Positions 1 through 8,970 are shown, numbered from the stretch's first letter. The stretch: DNA of 64,000 bases from Phycisphaeraceae bacterium (GCA_029260615.1 JAJDCX010000006.1:37679-101678); one strand, 5' to 3'. The notes: generated from the letters alone by a model not told the origin. Numbers and translations: made by a program.

Positions 1-557
1 CCGTACTGAATGTCCAGGCCGACACACAAACAGCACCGGCTTACGACATCATCACCGTCTCAAGCCAGGCCGACACACACGCCACTGACACCCACGCCCC
101 AGCAGTTTCCGACCACGCAGACACAACCCAAGCCGGTCACGGCACCGACCACGAAGCCCACCGCGCACACGGCATCCACGTCATGATGATGTGGGTCAGC
201 TCCTTCATCGCGATCTTCGGCATTGCTCTCGCCGGGTACTTCCACTGGCAGAACCGCCCGCTGACCGACAAGATCGCCGCCAAGTTCGGGATGGTCGTCG
301 AGGTGCTTTACAACAAGTACTACGTCGATGAGTTCTACGACCTGACCATCGTCAAGCCATTGCGAGGTTTGGGACACCTGTTTTACCTCTTCGATCAGTT
401 CGTCATCAACGGCCTGGTCATGACCGTTGGACACCTCCCCCGGCTGGCCGGCTGGGCCGTCAGGCCGACACAGAGCGGCAAGATACAGGGCTACGGGCTT
501 GGGATGGTGTTGGGCGTGGCGATCGCCGCGCTGCTTGTTTTCAAATGGGCGTTCTAG
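1..557 (+). CDS. nuoL: NADH-quinone oxidoreductase subunit L, C-terminal part (5' end outside window)
   Basis: Partial gene, open in frame from base 3; about 184 residues are visible. NuoL is the large proton-pumping antiporter-like membrane subunit of respiratory complex I. The visible part starts with a His- and Asp-rich hydrophilic stretch (roughly residues 5-60). It continues with a membrane segment (FIAIFGIALAGYFHW), the conserved NuoL tail around YNKYYVDEFYD, and a last hydrophobic helix before the stop. Sixteen bases separate it from nuoM, and nuoN follows, which is the canonical nuoLMN order. The call leans on that context plus the YYVDEFYD motif. The His-rich loop is longer than I would expect for this region. 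Confidence 0.9.
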   Translation, partial: VLNVQADTQTAPAYDIITVSSQADTHATDTHAPAVSDHADTTQAGHGTDHEAHRAHGIHVMMMWVSSFIAIFGIALAGYFHWQNRPLTDKIAAKFGMVVEVLYNKYYVDEFYDLTIVKPLRGLGHLFYLFDQFVINGLVMTVGHLPRLAGWAVRPTQSGKIQGYGLGMVLGVAIAALLVFKWAF

Positions 558-573
558 GAACTAACGAGACCCG

Positions 574-2235
574 ATGGATCTACTGCTACTACTAACCCTG
601 TTCCCGCTTCTCAGCGCCCTGCCGCTGATGCTGCCGATCAAGGCATTTAACTGCCGCAAGACAGTCTGGTCCTACGCGCTGCTAAGCACGCTGGTCACGT
701 TCGTGTTCTCGCTGATCGTGGCCTTCAAGTTCGACTTCGCGGCCACCGGCACGATGCAGCTCGCCGGCTCGTTGAGTTGGGTCGATGCGTTTGGTTTGAG
801 CTTCGGCTTCGGGATCGATTCGATCTCGCTATGGCTGGTCATGCTGACCACGTTCCTCATGCCGATCATCATCCTCGGCTCGCTCAGTGCTGTGAAGATG
901 CGCGTCCGCGAGTTCTACTTCTGGATGATCGTCCTCGAGACGTTCATGCTCGGCACGTTCGTCGCCACCGACATCATCTTCTTCTACGTCTGCTTCGAGT
1001 TGACGCTGGTTCCGCTATACATCCTCATCGGGGTGTTTGGTTCCGACAACCGCCTGCGGGCCGCGAAGATTTTCTTCCTCTACACGTTCTCCGGCTCGAT
1101 GCTGACGTTCGCCGGCGTGATGTATGTCGCCTTTGTCAATTCCGTCAACACCGGCGTGTGGTCGTTTGATATCCAGACGCTCTACCTGGCCGCTGCGGGC
1201 ATGAGCCTCGCCGAGCAGTCTTGGGTCTTGGGCGCACTGCTTGCCGGGTTCGCGGTCAAGGTGCCGCTGTTCCCCGTGCATACCTGGCTGCCGTTAGCGC
1301 ACACCGAGGCCCCCACCGCCGGGTCGGTCATCCTCGCAGGCGTGCTGCTGAAACTAGGCACCTACGGCCTGCTGCGATTCGCACTGCCGATGTGCCCCGC
1401 GGCCGTGGTCGAATACGCTTGGCTCATCGGCATCTTTGCCGTGCTGGGCGTGCTGGTCACCGCATTGATCTGCTGGGTCCAGACCGACGTCAAAAAACTC
1501 ATCGCCTACTCCTCGGTTTCCCACCTGGGCTTCTGCGTCCTGGGCCTGTTCGCCCTTGACATAGACGACGCCGGGGCCGTCGGGGCCGTCATGTACATGA
1601 TCAACCACGGCCTATCGACCGGGGCGTTGTTCCTCTGCATCGGCATGATCTACGAACGCTTCCACACCCGCGACATGGCCAAGATGTCAGGCCTCGGGCG
1701 GGTCATCCCCGTGTGGGCGTCATTCACCGTCTTCTTCGTCCTCGCCAGCGTCGGCCTGCCCGGCCTCAACGGATTCATCGGCGAGTTCCTCACACTCATC
1801 GGCGCGTTCCTCTCACCAAGCAACGTCCTGGGTGTCGAATACGCGGCCTTCGCCGGCGTCGGCATGATCCTCGCGGCGATCTACCTGCTCTACATGGTTG
1901 GCAAAGTGATCTTCGGCCCACTGCTGGTCCCCGACGTCCACAACGATGATGGCTCGCACGAATTGAACGACCTAAACCCCCGAGAGATCTTCACCCTGCT
2001 CCCACTGGCCGCCGCCTGCCTGATACTTGGGATGCTGCCCCACGGCATGCTCGCCAGTCTCGAAGCCCCGGTCGGCCGGCTCACCGCCTCCGCGAAGGAC
2101 GCCGCCGAGTTAGACACCGTCTTCGTTGAAGCAGACACGCAGGGCACACCGCTACGGCTGGCCGTCGATGACCACGCCTCCGTCTCTCTACACGCACCCC
2201 TGATTAAGACCGCCCCCCGCGCGGCGGAGCGTTGA
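574..2235 (+). CDS. nuoM: NADH-quinone oxidoreductase subunit M
   Basis: A 553-residue polytopic membrane protein, antiporter-like subunit of the complex I membrane arm. Family features visible are the ETFMLGTF helix followed by FELTLVPLYILIG with its conserved Glu, the HTWLPLAHTEAPTAGSV segment with the conserved Lys and His region of the proton channel, and VQTDVKKLIAYSSVSHLGF. About 14 hydrophobic segments run through it, and the last 60 residues are hydrophilic and variable. Length is slightly above the usual 490-540. The ATG at 574 gives the expected hydrophobic N-terminus (MDLLLLLTLFPLL). It lies in an operon between nuoL and nuoN and is probably co-transcribed with both. Confidence 0.96.
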   Translation: MDLLLLLTLFPLLSALPLMLPIKAFNCRKTVWSYALLSTLVTFVFSLIVAFKFDFAATGTMQLAGSLSWVDAFGLSFGFGIDSISLWLVMLTTFLMPIIILGSLSAVKMRVREFYFWMIVLETFMLGTFVATDIIFFYVCFELTLVPLYILIGVFGSDNRLRAAKIFFLYTFSGSMLTFAGVMYVAFVNSVNTGVWSFDIQTLYLAAAGMSLAEQSWVLGALLAGFAVKVPLFPVHTWLPLAHTEAPTAGSVILAGVLLKLGTYGLLRFALPMCPAAVVEYAWLIGIFAVLGVLVTALICWVQTDVKKLIAYSSVSHLGFCVLGLFALDIDDAGAVGAVMYMINHGLSTGALFLCIGMIYERFHTRDMAKMSGLGRVIPVWASFTVFFVLASVGLPGLNGFIGEFLTLIGAFLSPSNVLGVEYAAFAGVGMILAAIYLLYMVGKVIFGPLLVPDVHNDDGSHELNDLNPREIFTLLPLAAACLILGMLPHGMLASLEAPVGRLTASAKDAAELDTVFVEADTQGTPLRLAVDDHASVSLHAPLIKTAPRAAER

Positions 2236-2238
2236 CCG

Positions 2239-3840
2239 ATGCACAAAGCCGAGATGATCCAAAAGGTGGCAGGGCTCTGGCCCGAGATCGTGATGCTTAT
2301 TGGCGCGACCGCGTGCCTGTTCATCGGGCTCTCTAAAGGCAAGGGCCCCCGCCGAAGCACGCCCTGGATCGCCGCATCAACGCTCGTCATCGCCGCGCTA
2401 ATGGTCTGCAACAAGTCAGGCACCACCGACGAACCTGCCGCTCTGGCGGGGATGGCCGGCTACATCAAGCTCGCCGTCGCGGGCATCGGACTGATCCTGC
2501 TCTTGGTTGCAGCCGGCGTACCCAACCGCCTGCGCCAATCACTGGACGCAGAGACCGCAAAGACCTTCGAGCCCGGCGACGTCATGACCGGCGAGTTCTA
2601 CGCCTTCTTCCTACTAAGCCTCACCGGCGTCATGCTCACCGCGGGCGCAGGCGACCTGGTCTGGCTCTTCCTGGCACTGGAACTCACCAGCCTCCCGACT
2701 TATGTCATGGTCGCCACCAGCCGCGACCGCGTCGAGGCGCAGGAGTCAGCGGTCAAGTACTTTTTCCTGGGCGCACTCTCGGCAGCCATCTTCCTCTACG
2801 GCTTCGCTCTGATCTACGGCGCGACCGGCTCCACCGAGTTCACTGAAATCACCCGCATCGCACAAGAACAGATCGCGGCCAACGGCGGCACACCTCCCGG
2901 CCTGCTGCTGATGGGGATGGTCCTGGCCATCGTCGGCGTCTGCTTCAAGATCGCCGCCGTCCCGATGCACTTCTACACCGCCGACGTCTATGAAGGCGCC
3001 GCCACACCCGTCACCGCCTTCCTCGCTTTTGTCCCCAAGACCGCCGGCGCCGTCGCACTGATCCTACTGCTCTCGCTGGTTGGCTGGCCATTGCCCGCCC
3101 CGATCGCATCATTGATTTGGCTCATCGCTGTGGTCACCATGACCCTCGGCAACGTCTTGGGTCTGCTGCAAGACAACGTCAAGCGAGTGCTTGCCTACAG
3201 CTCCATCGCACACTCCGGCTACATCCTCGTCGGCCTGCTCGCAGGGCCCGCCGTCAATGAAGCAGCCGGGGGAACCGGGGGGGCACTGGGTGACGGCATC
3301 GCCGCAGTCCTGTTCTACCTCGTCGCCTACGGCCTGGGCACCATCGCCAGCTTCGCCATCCTCGGCTGCCTCCGCGCAGGCGACCGTGAAGCACAGACCT
3401 ACAAACACATCTCAGGCCTACACAAAAACCACCCCTTCCTCGCCGCACTGATGCTCATCAGCGTCCTCTCACTGGTCGGCCTGCCACCACTGGTCGGGTT
3501 CCTCGGCAAGATCTACCTCATCGGCTCCGCCTACGGCGCGGGTTACACCATCCTCGTCGTCATCCTCGTGCTCAACTCCGCCATCAGCGCCGCCTACTAC
3601 CTGCGCATCGCCAGCGCCTGCTACTTCGGTGAGCCCGATGAATCCGTCGTATCTGCCGGCCAGTTCCCACGCTACGCAGGCGCACTGATCGCCGCCACAC
3701 TCGCCATCGTCCTGGGCATCGTCGGCAACGGCCTGGTCAACGCCTCACGCAACGCCACCACGCCGACACAGTCGGCTGACACGGGTCACCTCGTCCAACA
3801 GACCGCCGCAGCGACAGCTACCACCACTCAAATCGACTAG
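2239..3840 (+). CDS. nuoN: NADH-quinone oxidoreductase subunit N
   Basis: A 533-residue membrane protein, third antiporter-like subunit of complex I. Diagnostic stretches are FLALELTSLPTYVMVA with the conserved Glu, ESAVKYFFLGALSAAIFLYG, FKIAAVPMHFYTADVYEGA with the conserved Lys, and LLQDNVKRVLAYSSIAHSGY. The start codon is 3 bases after the nuoM stop, so translation is probably coupled. The last 30 or so residues are Thr/Ala/Gln-rich and not conserved in the family. The next gene starts 6 bases after this stop, so transcription may continue into it. Confidence 0.96.
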   Translation: MHKAEMIQKVAGLWPEIVMLIGATACLFIGLSKGKGPRRSTPWIAASTLVIAALMVCNKSGTTDEPAALAGMAGYIKLAVAGIGLILLLVAAGVPNRLRQSLDAETAKTFEPGDVMTGEFYAFFLLSLTGVMLTAGAGDLVWLFLALELTSLPTYVMVATSRDRVEAQESAVKYFFLGALSAAIFLYGFALIYGATGSTEFTEITRIAQEQIAANGGTPPGLLLMGMVLAIVGVCFKIAAVPMHFYTADVYEGAATPVTAFLAFVPKTAGAVALILLLSLVGWPLPAPIASLIWLIAVVTMTLGNVLGLLQDNVKRVLAYSSIAHSGYILVGLLAGPAVNEAAGGTGGALGDGIAAVLFYLVAYGLGTIASFAILGCLRAGDREAQTYKHISGLHKNHPFLAALMLISVLSLVGLPPLVGFLGKIYLIGSAYGAGYTILVVILVLNSAISAAYYLRIASACYFGEPDESVVSAGQFPRYAGALIAATLAIVLGIVGNGLVNASRNATTPTQSADTGHLVQQTAAATATTTQID

Positions 3841-3846
3841 CCCACC

Positions 3847-4926
3847 ATGCCGATGCACGCGATGATCTTCGCCGTCCTCACCACGATTGTTTTCATCGCC
3901 TCCGCTCCTCTTCTCGCTGACCCAAGCGATACCTCATCGCCATCTATGACAGACCGGGTGCAGGCCGCCCTCCCCGACCACGTCGGCGCGGCCGTGCTGG
4001 TCATCGACCACGGTGAAGTCATCTTCCAACAAACCTACGGCCTAGCCGACGCCGAAAGCCAAACCCCCGTCACGCCTCAGACCAACTTCCGCATCGCCTC
4101 GATCACCAAACAGTTCACCGCCACCGCCATCATGCTCCTTGTTGATGACGGCAAACTCTCCCTAGACGACACGCTGGACACCTTCTTCCCCGGCTTCCCC
4201 GACTACGGCCAACGCATCACCGTCCGCCAGGTCCTCAACCACCGCTCCGGCCTCCCCGACTACGAAGATCTCATCCCCGACACCACCACACTCCAGGTCC
4301 ACGACCTGGACGTCCTGAAGATGATTCTTGACACCGACGCCCCGCTTTTCGAGCCCGGCGATCGCCACGCATACTCAAACACCGGCTACACCCTGCTTGG
4401 CCTGATCGTCGAGCAGGTAGCCAACCAACCCTTCCACGACTTACTCAAGACTCGCATCTTCAATCCCGTGGGCATGGACCGGACAAACATGTTCGTCCGT
4501 GGCCTCACCGCGGTCCCCGACCGCGCCTTGGGCCACACAAAACATGAAGGCCAATGGACCCGCGACGACCAGTCACTCACCAGCGCCGTCCGCGGCGACG
4601 GCGGCATCTACAGCTCCATCGACGACCTCGCTAAATGGATCGCCGCACTGGACAGCCAGCGACTCCTTAGCGACGAATCCACACAGCAGATGTACCTCCC
4701 CACCAAGACAGACGAAAGCTTCGGCTATGGATTTGGCTGGCGCATCGACACCTACCATGATGAGTACCGCGTCCACCACAACGGTGGAACACGCGGCTTC
4801 TCCCTGTGTATGCAGCGCTTCCCCGAACGAAAAGCCGCTGTCATCGTCCTGTTCAACAACAACGTCAAAGGCGGCATGACCCCCGTCGGAGACCGTGTTG
4901 CAGAGTTGGTGTTGTTCCAGAATTAA
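3847..4926 (+). CDS. Secreted serine hydrolase, class C beta-lactamase / DD-peptidase fold
   Basis: A 359-residue protein with an N-terminal signal peptide (hydrophobic residues about 5-22, cleavage near LLADPS). It carries the penicillin-recognition-fold triad: SITK (the S-x-x-K motif in RIASITKQFTA), YSN (Y-x-N in HAYSNTGYTLLG) and HNGG in place of KTG. These are typical of the beta-lactamase-related family (Pfam Beta-lactamase), which includes esterases, D-aminopeptidases and DD-carboxypeptidases. Substrate cannot be predicted, and true beta-lactamase activity is not implied. It starts 6 bases after nuoN, suggesting read-through from the complex I operon, but a functional link is not evident. 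Confidence 0.9.
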   Translation: MPMHAMIFAVLTTIVFIASAPLLADPSDTSSPSMTDRVQAALPDHVGAAVLVIDHGEVIFQQTYGLADAESQTPVTPQTNFRIASITKQFTATAIMLLVDDGKLSLDDTLDTFFPGFPDYGQRITVRQVLNHRSGLPDYEDLIPDTTTLQVHDLDVLKMILDTDAPLFEPGDRHAYSNTGYTLLGLIVEQVANQPFHDLLKTRIFNPVGMDRTNMFVRGLTAVPDRALGHTKHEGQWTRDDQSLTSAVRGDGGIYSSIDDLAKWIAALDSQRLLSDESTQQMYLPTKTDESFGYGFGWRIDTYHDEYRVHHNGGTRGFSLCMQRFPERKAAVIVLFNNNVKGGMTPVGDRVAELVLFQN

Positions 4927-5031
4927 GACAATGCAGCGCCCCAATTCACCCGTGCCGACTCACAACATCCCTAGCGTGCTATTCGGAACTGAATCCGCCT
5001 GTGTGGAACAGTATTTCCGAATCAGAGAATA

Positions 5032-5475
5032 TTACTCCTTGATGCCGAATGCTGTGTAGGAGAAATCACATCTAATTTCCATACTCTTCAAATCTAACAC
5101 AAGATCATCTTTCCCGCCAAGATCCCACACCCCGTTATGACCTTTTGAACCTATGCCTACCAGTTTATCATCTGCGAAAATGATAATCAGTTCTTCACCC
5201 CAACCATCAACGAGGCGTTCAATGTCAGAGTCATACACTGGAAGAGTTAAAAACAGCGCCTCTTTCTTGGCCTCATTAAACCAAATGTAGAATGAACTTT
5301 TAGTCGTTATTGAACCCCAGTGGGTCTGATTGATCTCACTCGACAATTCCATTCCTAAGGATGCCAGGTGTATTTTGGTTTCGTTGATGTAAAGATCATT
5401 GCCGTCAGAGCTTCCGTAGTCACAGGATGCTAAACTTAAAGCGACAAACAATGATATTGAAATTCGCTCTTGCAT
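5032..5475 (-). CDS. Hypothetical lipoprotein in a low-GC patch
   Basis: A 147-residue protein of unknown function. I place the start at 5475 rather than at a farther upstream ATG, because only from there does the protein begin with a lipoprotein signal (MQERISISLFVALSLASC, lipobox LASC). An AGGG lies 8 bases before this ATG. The remainder is a small soluble domain, with no motif I recognise, that ends GIKE. Base composition is clearly more AT-rich than flanking genes and codon use differs (many ATA, TTT and AAA codons), which suggests recent acquisition or weak selection. No obvious operon partner. Confidence 0.6.
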   Translation of the reverse strand: MQERISISLFVALSLASCDYGSSDGNDLYINETKIHLASLGMELSSEINQTHWGSITTKSSFYIWFNEAKKEALFLTLPVYDSDIERLVDGWGEELIIIFADDKLVGIGSKGHNGVWDLGGKDDLVLDLKSMEIRCDFSYTAFGIKE

Positions 5476-5663
5476 ATCACATGCCCTGTTGACACCTACT
5501 TTAGGAAAGGACGACGGCACCACGAACCTACCTCGCAGATAGGGGCCACAGCCACAGAAGCTAAACAACTGCTTCGAAATAATAGCACAGCGGACCTGCC
5601 CCGTTCTCCCCTTCTGCAATTTCTCAGCAAACTATGCGGCCCCCCCATCCTAAACCTCCAACA

Positions 5664-5690
5664 CAAAAGACCCCCGACTTCCGCCGAGGG
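5664..5690 (-). terminator. Intrinsic terminator of the coiled-coil gene
   Basis: Read on the minus strand, an 8-bp stem (bases 5671-5678 with 5683-5690, two G-U pairs) closes a GGAA tetraloop of the GNRA class. It is followed by TCTTTTGTG. It lies about 35 bases after the stop of the gene at 5726-6418. Confidence 0.65.
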
Positions 5691-5725
5691 CTAAACACAA
5701 AATACTGACTGCTAACGGCTCCTCA

Positions 5726-6418
5726 TCACGCCGCCTGTGTCAGCGACAGCCCCGGCGCATCGTCGGCGTCGTGATTATCTGATTTCACATCGGCCTCACC
5801 CCGGCTGCCTGCAAGACGCAACTCTTGCACACGCTCCCGGTCGGTATCCAGTGCGGCGGCGAGTGATTCATGGGCACGACGGATACGGGCCATGCTCGAC
5901 CACTCGGCGTCCATCTCGCTGCGCAGGTTCTGAAGCTCCTGCTTCTGGTCGTTCAATTCCGCACGGGCACGCTCCAGACGCAGCCGTTCAGCCTCCTGGG
6001 CCTGCTGGGTCTGCTCGGCCTGGGCCTTCTCCTTGTCGAACATCAGCCGGGCACGCTTCATCGCGTCCAGGTCCAGGTCCAGATGGGTGCGGTCGTGTTC
6101 CGCCTGCCGAGCATTTTCATCGAGCTCACGCTCGCGTTGTTCGATTTTTTCCAGCCGGGCCTGTACGTCTTCGTTAGCCTGGCGTTGCCAGTGGCGCAGG
6201 CTTTCGCAACGCTGCTGCAACTCGTCCAGCAGTGTCGCGGCGTTGGGCAGGCTGGTGGGCACAGCGATCGGCTCGGGCTGGGCCGGTGGGGACGCAATAG
6301 CAGACCCAGCGGGCTGATCTTGACTACCGGATTGCGGCTTGGGCCGAGATTTAGACTTGGAGGCTTGGGGCGATTTATCTGACTTGCCGACGCTCTTACG
6401 CTGCTTCCGCTTGGCCAT
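5726..6418 (-). CDS. Coiled-coil protein of unknown function
   Basis: A 230-residue soluble protein. Residues 1-60 are basic and low-complexity (Lys, Ser, Gln, Pro). About residues 65-200 form a long heptad-rich coiled coil, dense in Glu, Gln, Arg, Ala and Leu (stretches such as RLRLERARAELNDQKQELQ). The tail is acidic. There is no signal peptide or membrane segment, so it is probably cytoplasmic. No enzymatic motif is visible; a structural or scaffold role is only a guess from composition. The gene stands alone, with its own terminator downstream and a 220-base divergent gap to the STAS gene. Confidence 0.75.
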   Translation of the reverse strand: MAKRKQRKSVGKSDKSPQASKSKSRPKPQSGSQDQPAGSAIASPPAQPEPIAVPTSLPNAATLLDELQQRCESLRHWQRQANEDVQARLEKIEQRERELDENARQAEHDRTHLDLDLDAMKRARLMFDKEKAQAEQTQQAQEAERLRLERARAELNDQKQELQNLRSEMDAEWSSMARIRRAHESLAAALDTDRERVQELRLAGSRGEADVKSDNHDADDAPGLSLTQAA

Positions 6419-6638
6419 AGCCTTCTCCCTGGTATAAGAAAAACGTGGACTATCTGTTTCATCGTATTTTCAAGCCCCAATCTTCATAGGAGGTTACCGG
6501 GGACCACCTCCCACTGCCTCAGACCTATTATACGATTCCAGTTACAGTCCCCAGCCCGATCCGCCGATAATATTTAATAGCCACACGCCCACTCCCAAGA
6601 GCGGGCACACACCAGCCAACCGGTTCAGGGAGACCGAC

Positions 6639-7016
6639 GTGGATACGAACGATATTCAGATCGAGCAGCGTGGAGACTTGGCCATCATCGCGGTCGGCAA
6701 ACCGATGCTGACCAGCATGGAGGCGGACCATCTCTTAGAAACACTACGCAGTTACCACACGCAGACCGGGTGTGCCCGCTTCGTGATCGACATGGCCGGC
6801 GTCGACTTCCTCGACTCCGCGTGCATCGGTTCGTTGGTGACGTTCCTGATCGAAATCGACAAAATCGGTGGCAAGCTGATGCTCGCGGGCTGCCAAAAGA
6901 GTGTCGCAGAGCTGATGAAAACCACCGGCCTGACCGCACACATCCCACTGCTCTCGTCCATCGATCAGTTGGATGATCTGGATGCGGGCACCGACCAGGC
7001 TGGCCACGCAGCGTAG
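6639..7016 (+). CDS. STAS-domain protein, anti-sigma factor antagonist type
   Basis: A 125-residue single-domain protein of the STAS family (SpoIIAA/RsbV-like). Such proteins usually bind a kinase anti-sigma factor and are switched by serine phosphorylation. The start is GTG at 6639, supported by AGGGAGA 5-6 bases upstream; an ATG further in would cut the first strand. The core shows the STAS pattern FVIDMAGVDFLDSACIGSL: the phospho-acceptor segment reads D-S-A-C where many antagonists have D-S-S-G, with Ser retained. No cognate RsbW-like kinase or sigma factor gene is next to it, so its partner is unknown. Confidence 0.85.
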   Translation: MDTNDIQIEQRGDLAIIAVGKPMLTSMEADHLLETLRSYHTQTGCARFVIDMAGVDFLDSACIGSLVTFLIEIDKIGGKLMLAGCQKSVAELMKTTGLTAHIPLLSSIDQLDDLDAGTDQAGHAA

Positions 7017-7056
7017 TTTGAAACGCAGAGCAGACGAGTTAATTCGGAGACGAGCC

Positions 7057-7380
7057 ATGAGGATCAGACAAGCCGGCCTCACCTGCCTCCTGCTTGCTTT
7101 CTGCGTCCTGGCTGGAGGTTGCGGCGACGGTAAGTTCGACGAAACCAGCCTCTACAAAGGCATGGACCGCTCGAGCATCATCGCCCGGTTCGGCACCCCG
7201 GACGCACGCAAAGCCCACGGCGACGTCGAACGCCTGACCTACCAGGACGGCGACCACTACCAATACCTGCTACTGCTCATGGATGGGAAGCTGACCGACT
7301 GGCACCACGACCGCATCTTCAAGGCCAACCGCTTCTCCGACGTCCGCGGCCGAGACAGCAGTGCCAGTGCAGACCGATAA
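7057..7380 (+). CDS. Small lipoprotein with BamE/SmpA-like motif
   Basis: A 107-residue lipoprotein. The ATG at 7057 is chosen because GGAG lies 7 bases upstream and the product then starts with a lipoprotein signal (LLLAFCVLAGGC, lipobox AGGC). The mature part contains LYKGMDRSSIIARFGTPDA, which resembles the G-x-S-x-x-x-V-x-x-x-x-G-x-P core of BamE/SmpA/OmlA domains, followed by predicted beta strands (YQYLLLLMDGKLTDW). These domains sit in the periplasm and often assist outer membrane assembly. Here the role is inferred from the motif only. Confidence 0.7.
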   Translation: MRIRQAGLTCLLLAFCVLAGGCGDGKFDETSLYKGMDRSSIIARFGTPDARKAHGDVERLTYQDGDHYQYLLLLMDGKLTDWHHDRIFKANRFSDVRGRDSSASADR

Positions 7381-7498
7381 GGCCAACCCCCCTGCCAAAC
7401 AGGCCAAACTCCCCCCCAACCGCCGAACACTCATACAGCAACCCACCACGGCCGACGCCACACGGTTAGTCGTTCGTCATCAACAGGCAGGAGAACCC

Positions 7499-7774
7499 AT
7501 GGCCAGCAGAGCAATGACCCTTGGATCATGGAAACGATGTCTCGGCGAGGCCGTCGCCCTGCATCTGACACCCCGTGAACTTGGCCTATCACCCGCCCAG
7601 GTCAGCAGACTGATTAAGCGCAAAAGCCTGCCGGTCCATTCGTTTAAAATCCCAAGCGGTTCAGTGATACGCATGGTCCGACGCAAAGACCTGGACATGG
7701 TTAAAGCCAGCCTCACCCCCCCGAAACTATCCGACCTCGCAGAAGCGATGCGGATCATGGTTGCCCAGGGCTGA
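7499..7774 (+). CDS. Small helix-turn-helix DNA-binding-like protein
   Basis: A 91-residue protein. The start at 7499 has AGGAG 5 bases upstream; an in-frame upstream ATG lacks such a site. Residues 25-75 contain LTPRELGLSPAQVSRLIKR, which reads as a helix-turn-helix, followed by a short beta wing (HSFKIPSGSVIRMVRRKDL). This resembles excisionase/MerR-type DNA-binding modules without an effector domain. A role in transcription is inferred. It sits in a same-strand run of small genes but has its own ribosome site. Confidence 0.6.
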   Translation: MASRAMTLGSWKRCLGEAVALHLTPRELGLSPAQVSRLIKRKSLPVHSFKIPSGSVIRMVRRKDLDMVKASLTPPKLSDLAEAMRIMVAQG

Positions 7775-7810
7775 CACCACACACCCAGCCGACCCGCTAA
7801 CATATCCCCG

Positions 7811-8530
7811 ATGCCCCGCCTCACCACCACATGCTTGCTTGCGCTGGCCCTATTGATCTGCGCCGGCTGCCACCACGCAGGGACCATCCCCCCAAGCTGG
7901 CTCGGCAAATCCATCTCATCCGTTGACGATCAACAACCTCAACCTCAACCTCTCGCCTTTGCACACACCAGCAAAACCAGCAGCAACAACGCACACGCCC
8001 AACTCCAGGTCTTCATCTGCTACGGCAATCAGCTTTCCAACCACACCGCGCTACGTCTGACCGTACCTGACAAACAAACCCTGATGTGGGACCCCGGCGG
8101 CACATACCTACAAAACGACCCCTCCCGCGCACGACGCCACGACGTCATCACCCAAAACGCACCCACCGTCAACCAGTGGTGGCACTACCGCCGGGACGGC
8201 TGCCGTGAACCTGTTATGGAGGTGTTCCAGTGGTCAATCGATCCCAGGCAAGCCAACCGCCTGCACGCGATACTCCTTGACTACCAGGACCCCAACGACC
8301 CAACCCAGACCTTCGAGCCCGACGCCGGAGGCCTGCAGTGCTGCAAGAAAGTCAGCGAGTTCCTCATGCGCTTCACCGGCGATCACCCACACGTTACAAA
8401 AAAGATGTTCTGGCCCCACAAACTCGGCGAACACCTCTGGACACAAAACCCCGACAGCGTAATGGTGTTCCGCAGTGAGGGGGACAGCCTAATCTACCGG
8501 CGTGATGCCGAGCCGCCCACTAGTGAATAG
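7811..8530 (+). CDS. Lipoprotein, possibly permuted papain-like (YiiX/NlpC-type) fold
   Basis: A 239-residue lipoprotein with signal LALALLICAGC. The mature part opens with a low-complexity Gln/Pro/Ser linker, then a domain of about 180 residues. Two features stand out: an early His in a strand (NHTALRL) and a late Cys before a helix (GLQCCKKVSEFLMRF). That order, His before Cys, is the layout of circularly permuted NlpC/P60 (YaeF/YiiX) amidases. The catalytic assignment is an inference, since no close family match is recognised. Its neighbours do not inform function. Confidence 0.55.
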   Translation: MPRLTTTCLLALALLICAGCHHAGTIPPSWLGKSISSVDDQQPQPQPLAFAHTSKTSSNNAHAQLQVFICYGNQLSNHTALRLTVPDKQTLMWDPGGTYLQNDPSRARRHDVITQNAPTVNQWWHYRRDGCREPVMEVFQWSIDPRQANRLHAILLDYQDPNDPTQTFEPDAGGLQCCKKVSEFLMRFTGDHPHVTKKMFWPHKLGEHLWTQNPDSVMVFRSEGDSLIYRRDAEPPTSE

Positions 8531-8546
8531 TCGATCCCCTCCCCCC

Positions 8547-8816
8547 CTACTCCCCTTCCCCCACATCCACGCCATCCCAATCAATGCCACTCATAGCGCT
8601 GCGGTACTCGTCCAGTGCCTGACGTGCATGATCCAGATCTTTCAGCCACACCATCACACGCACCTCGCCGACGGTTTCCCCGCGGAAGCTCGCCATCAGG
8701 CCGCCCTCCGCCACCGCGTCGATGCCGCAGTTTTTCAACGCCGACACGATCAACGCCGCCTGTGCTTCGTTGGGTGTGGAGGTCAGTGGTTCGAGATGAT
8801 CCTTGTCGGATGTCAT
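8547..8816 (-). CDS. DUF2007-type putative signal-transducing protein
   Basis: An 89-residue protein. It matches the DUF2007 pattern: an N-terminal strand (LEPLTSTPNEAQAALIVSAL), the turn GIDAVAEGG, and the C-terminal VMVWLKDLDHARQALDEY helix. The fold resembles small P-II-like/ACT modules, but no biochemical role is established. The start at 8816 has GGGAG 8 bases upstream; a farther ATG at 8831 has none. It converges with the lipoprotein gene, 16 bases stop to stop. Confidence 0.75.
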   Translation of the reverse strand: MTSDKDHLEPLTSTPNEAQAALIVSALKNCGIDAVAEGGLMASFRGETVGEVRVMVWLKDLDHARQALDEYRSAMSGIDWDGVDVGEGE

Positions 8817-8892
8817 GGCGAAGGCTCCCATGGGGGTGCAGAGTGTTTATTGAATGATAGCGGGCCTACCCACCGGGTTGAATCACCCCATA

Positions 8893-8928
8893 CAAAAAGT
8901 GACGGCGGGGCCGGTGAGCCTCGCCGTC
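8893..8928 (-). terminator. Intrinsic terminator of the PEP-CTERM gene
   Basis: A GC-rich stem (8901-8912 with 8917-8928, one mismatch) is followed on the minus strand by ACTTTTTG. It lies about 40 bases past the stop of the gene at 8971-9639. Confidence 0.75.
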
Positions 8929-8970
8929 TGGGTAGACATCGCGCAAGGGGTACATCCCTCTCGACGTCGT

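Noticed and set aside
3847..4926. Antibiotic-resistance beta-lactamase
   Set aside because: Motifs fit the broad serine hydrolase family, but nothing specific to class C beta-lactamases beyond the shared triad is visible.
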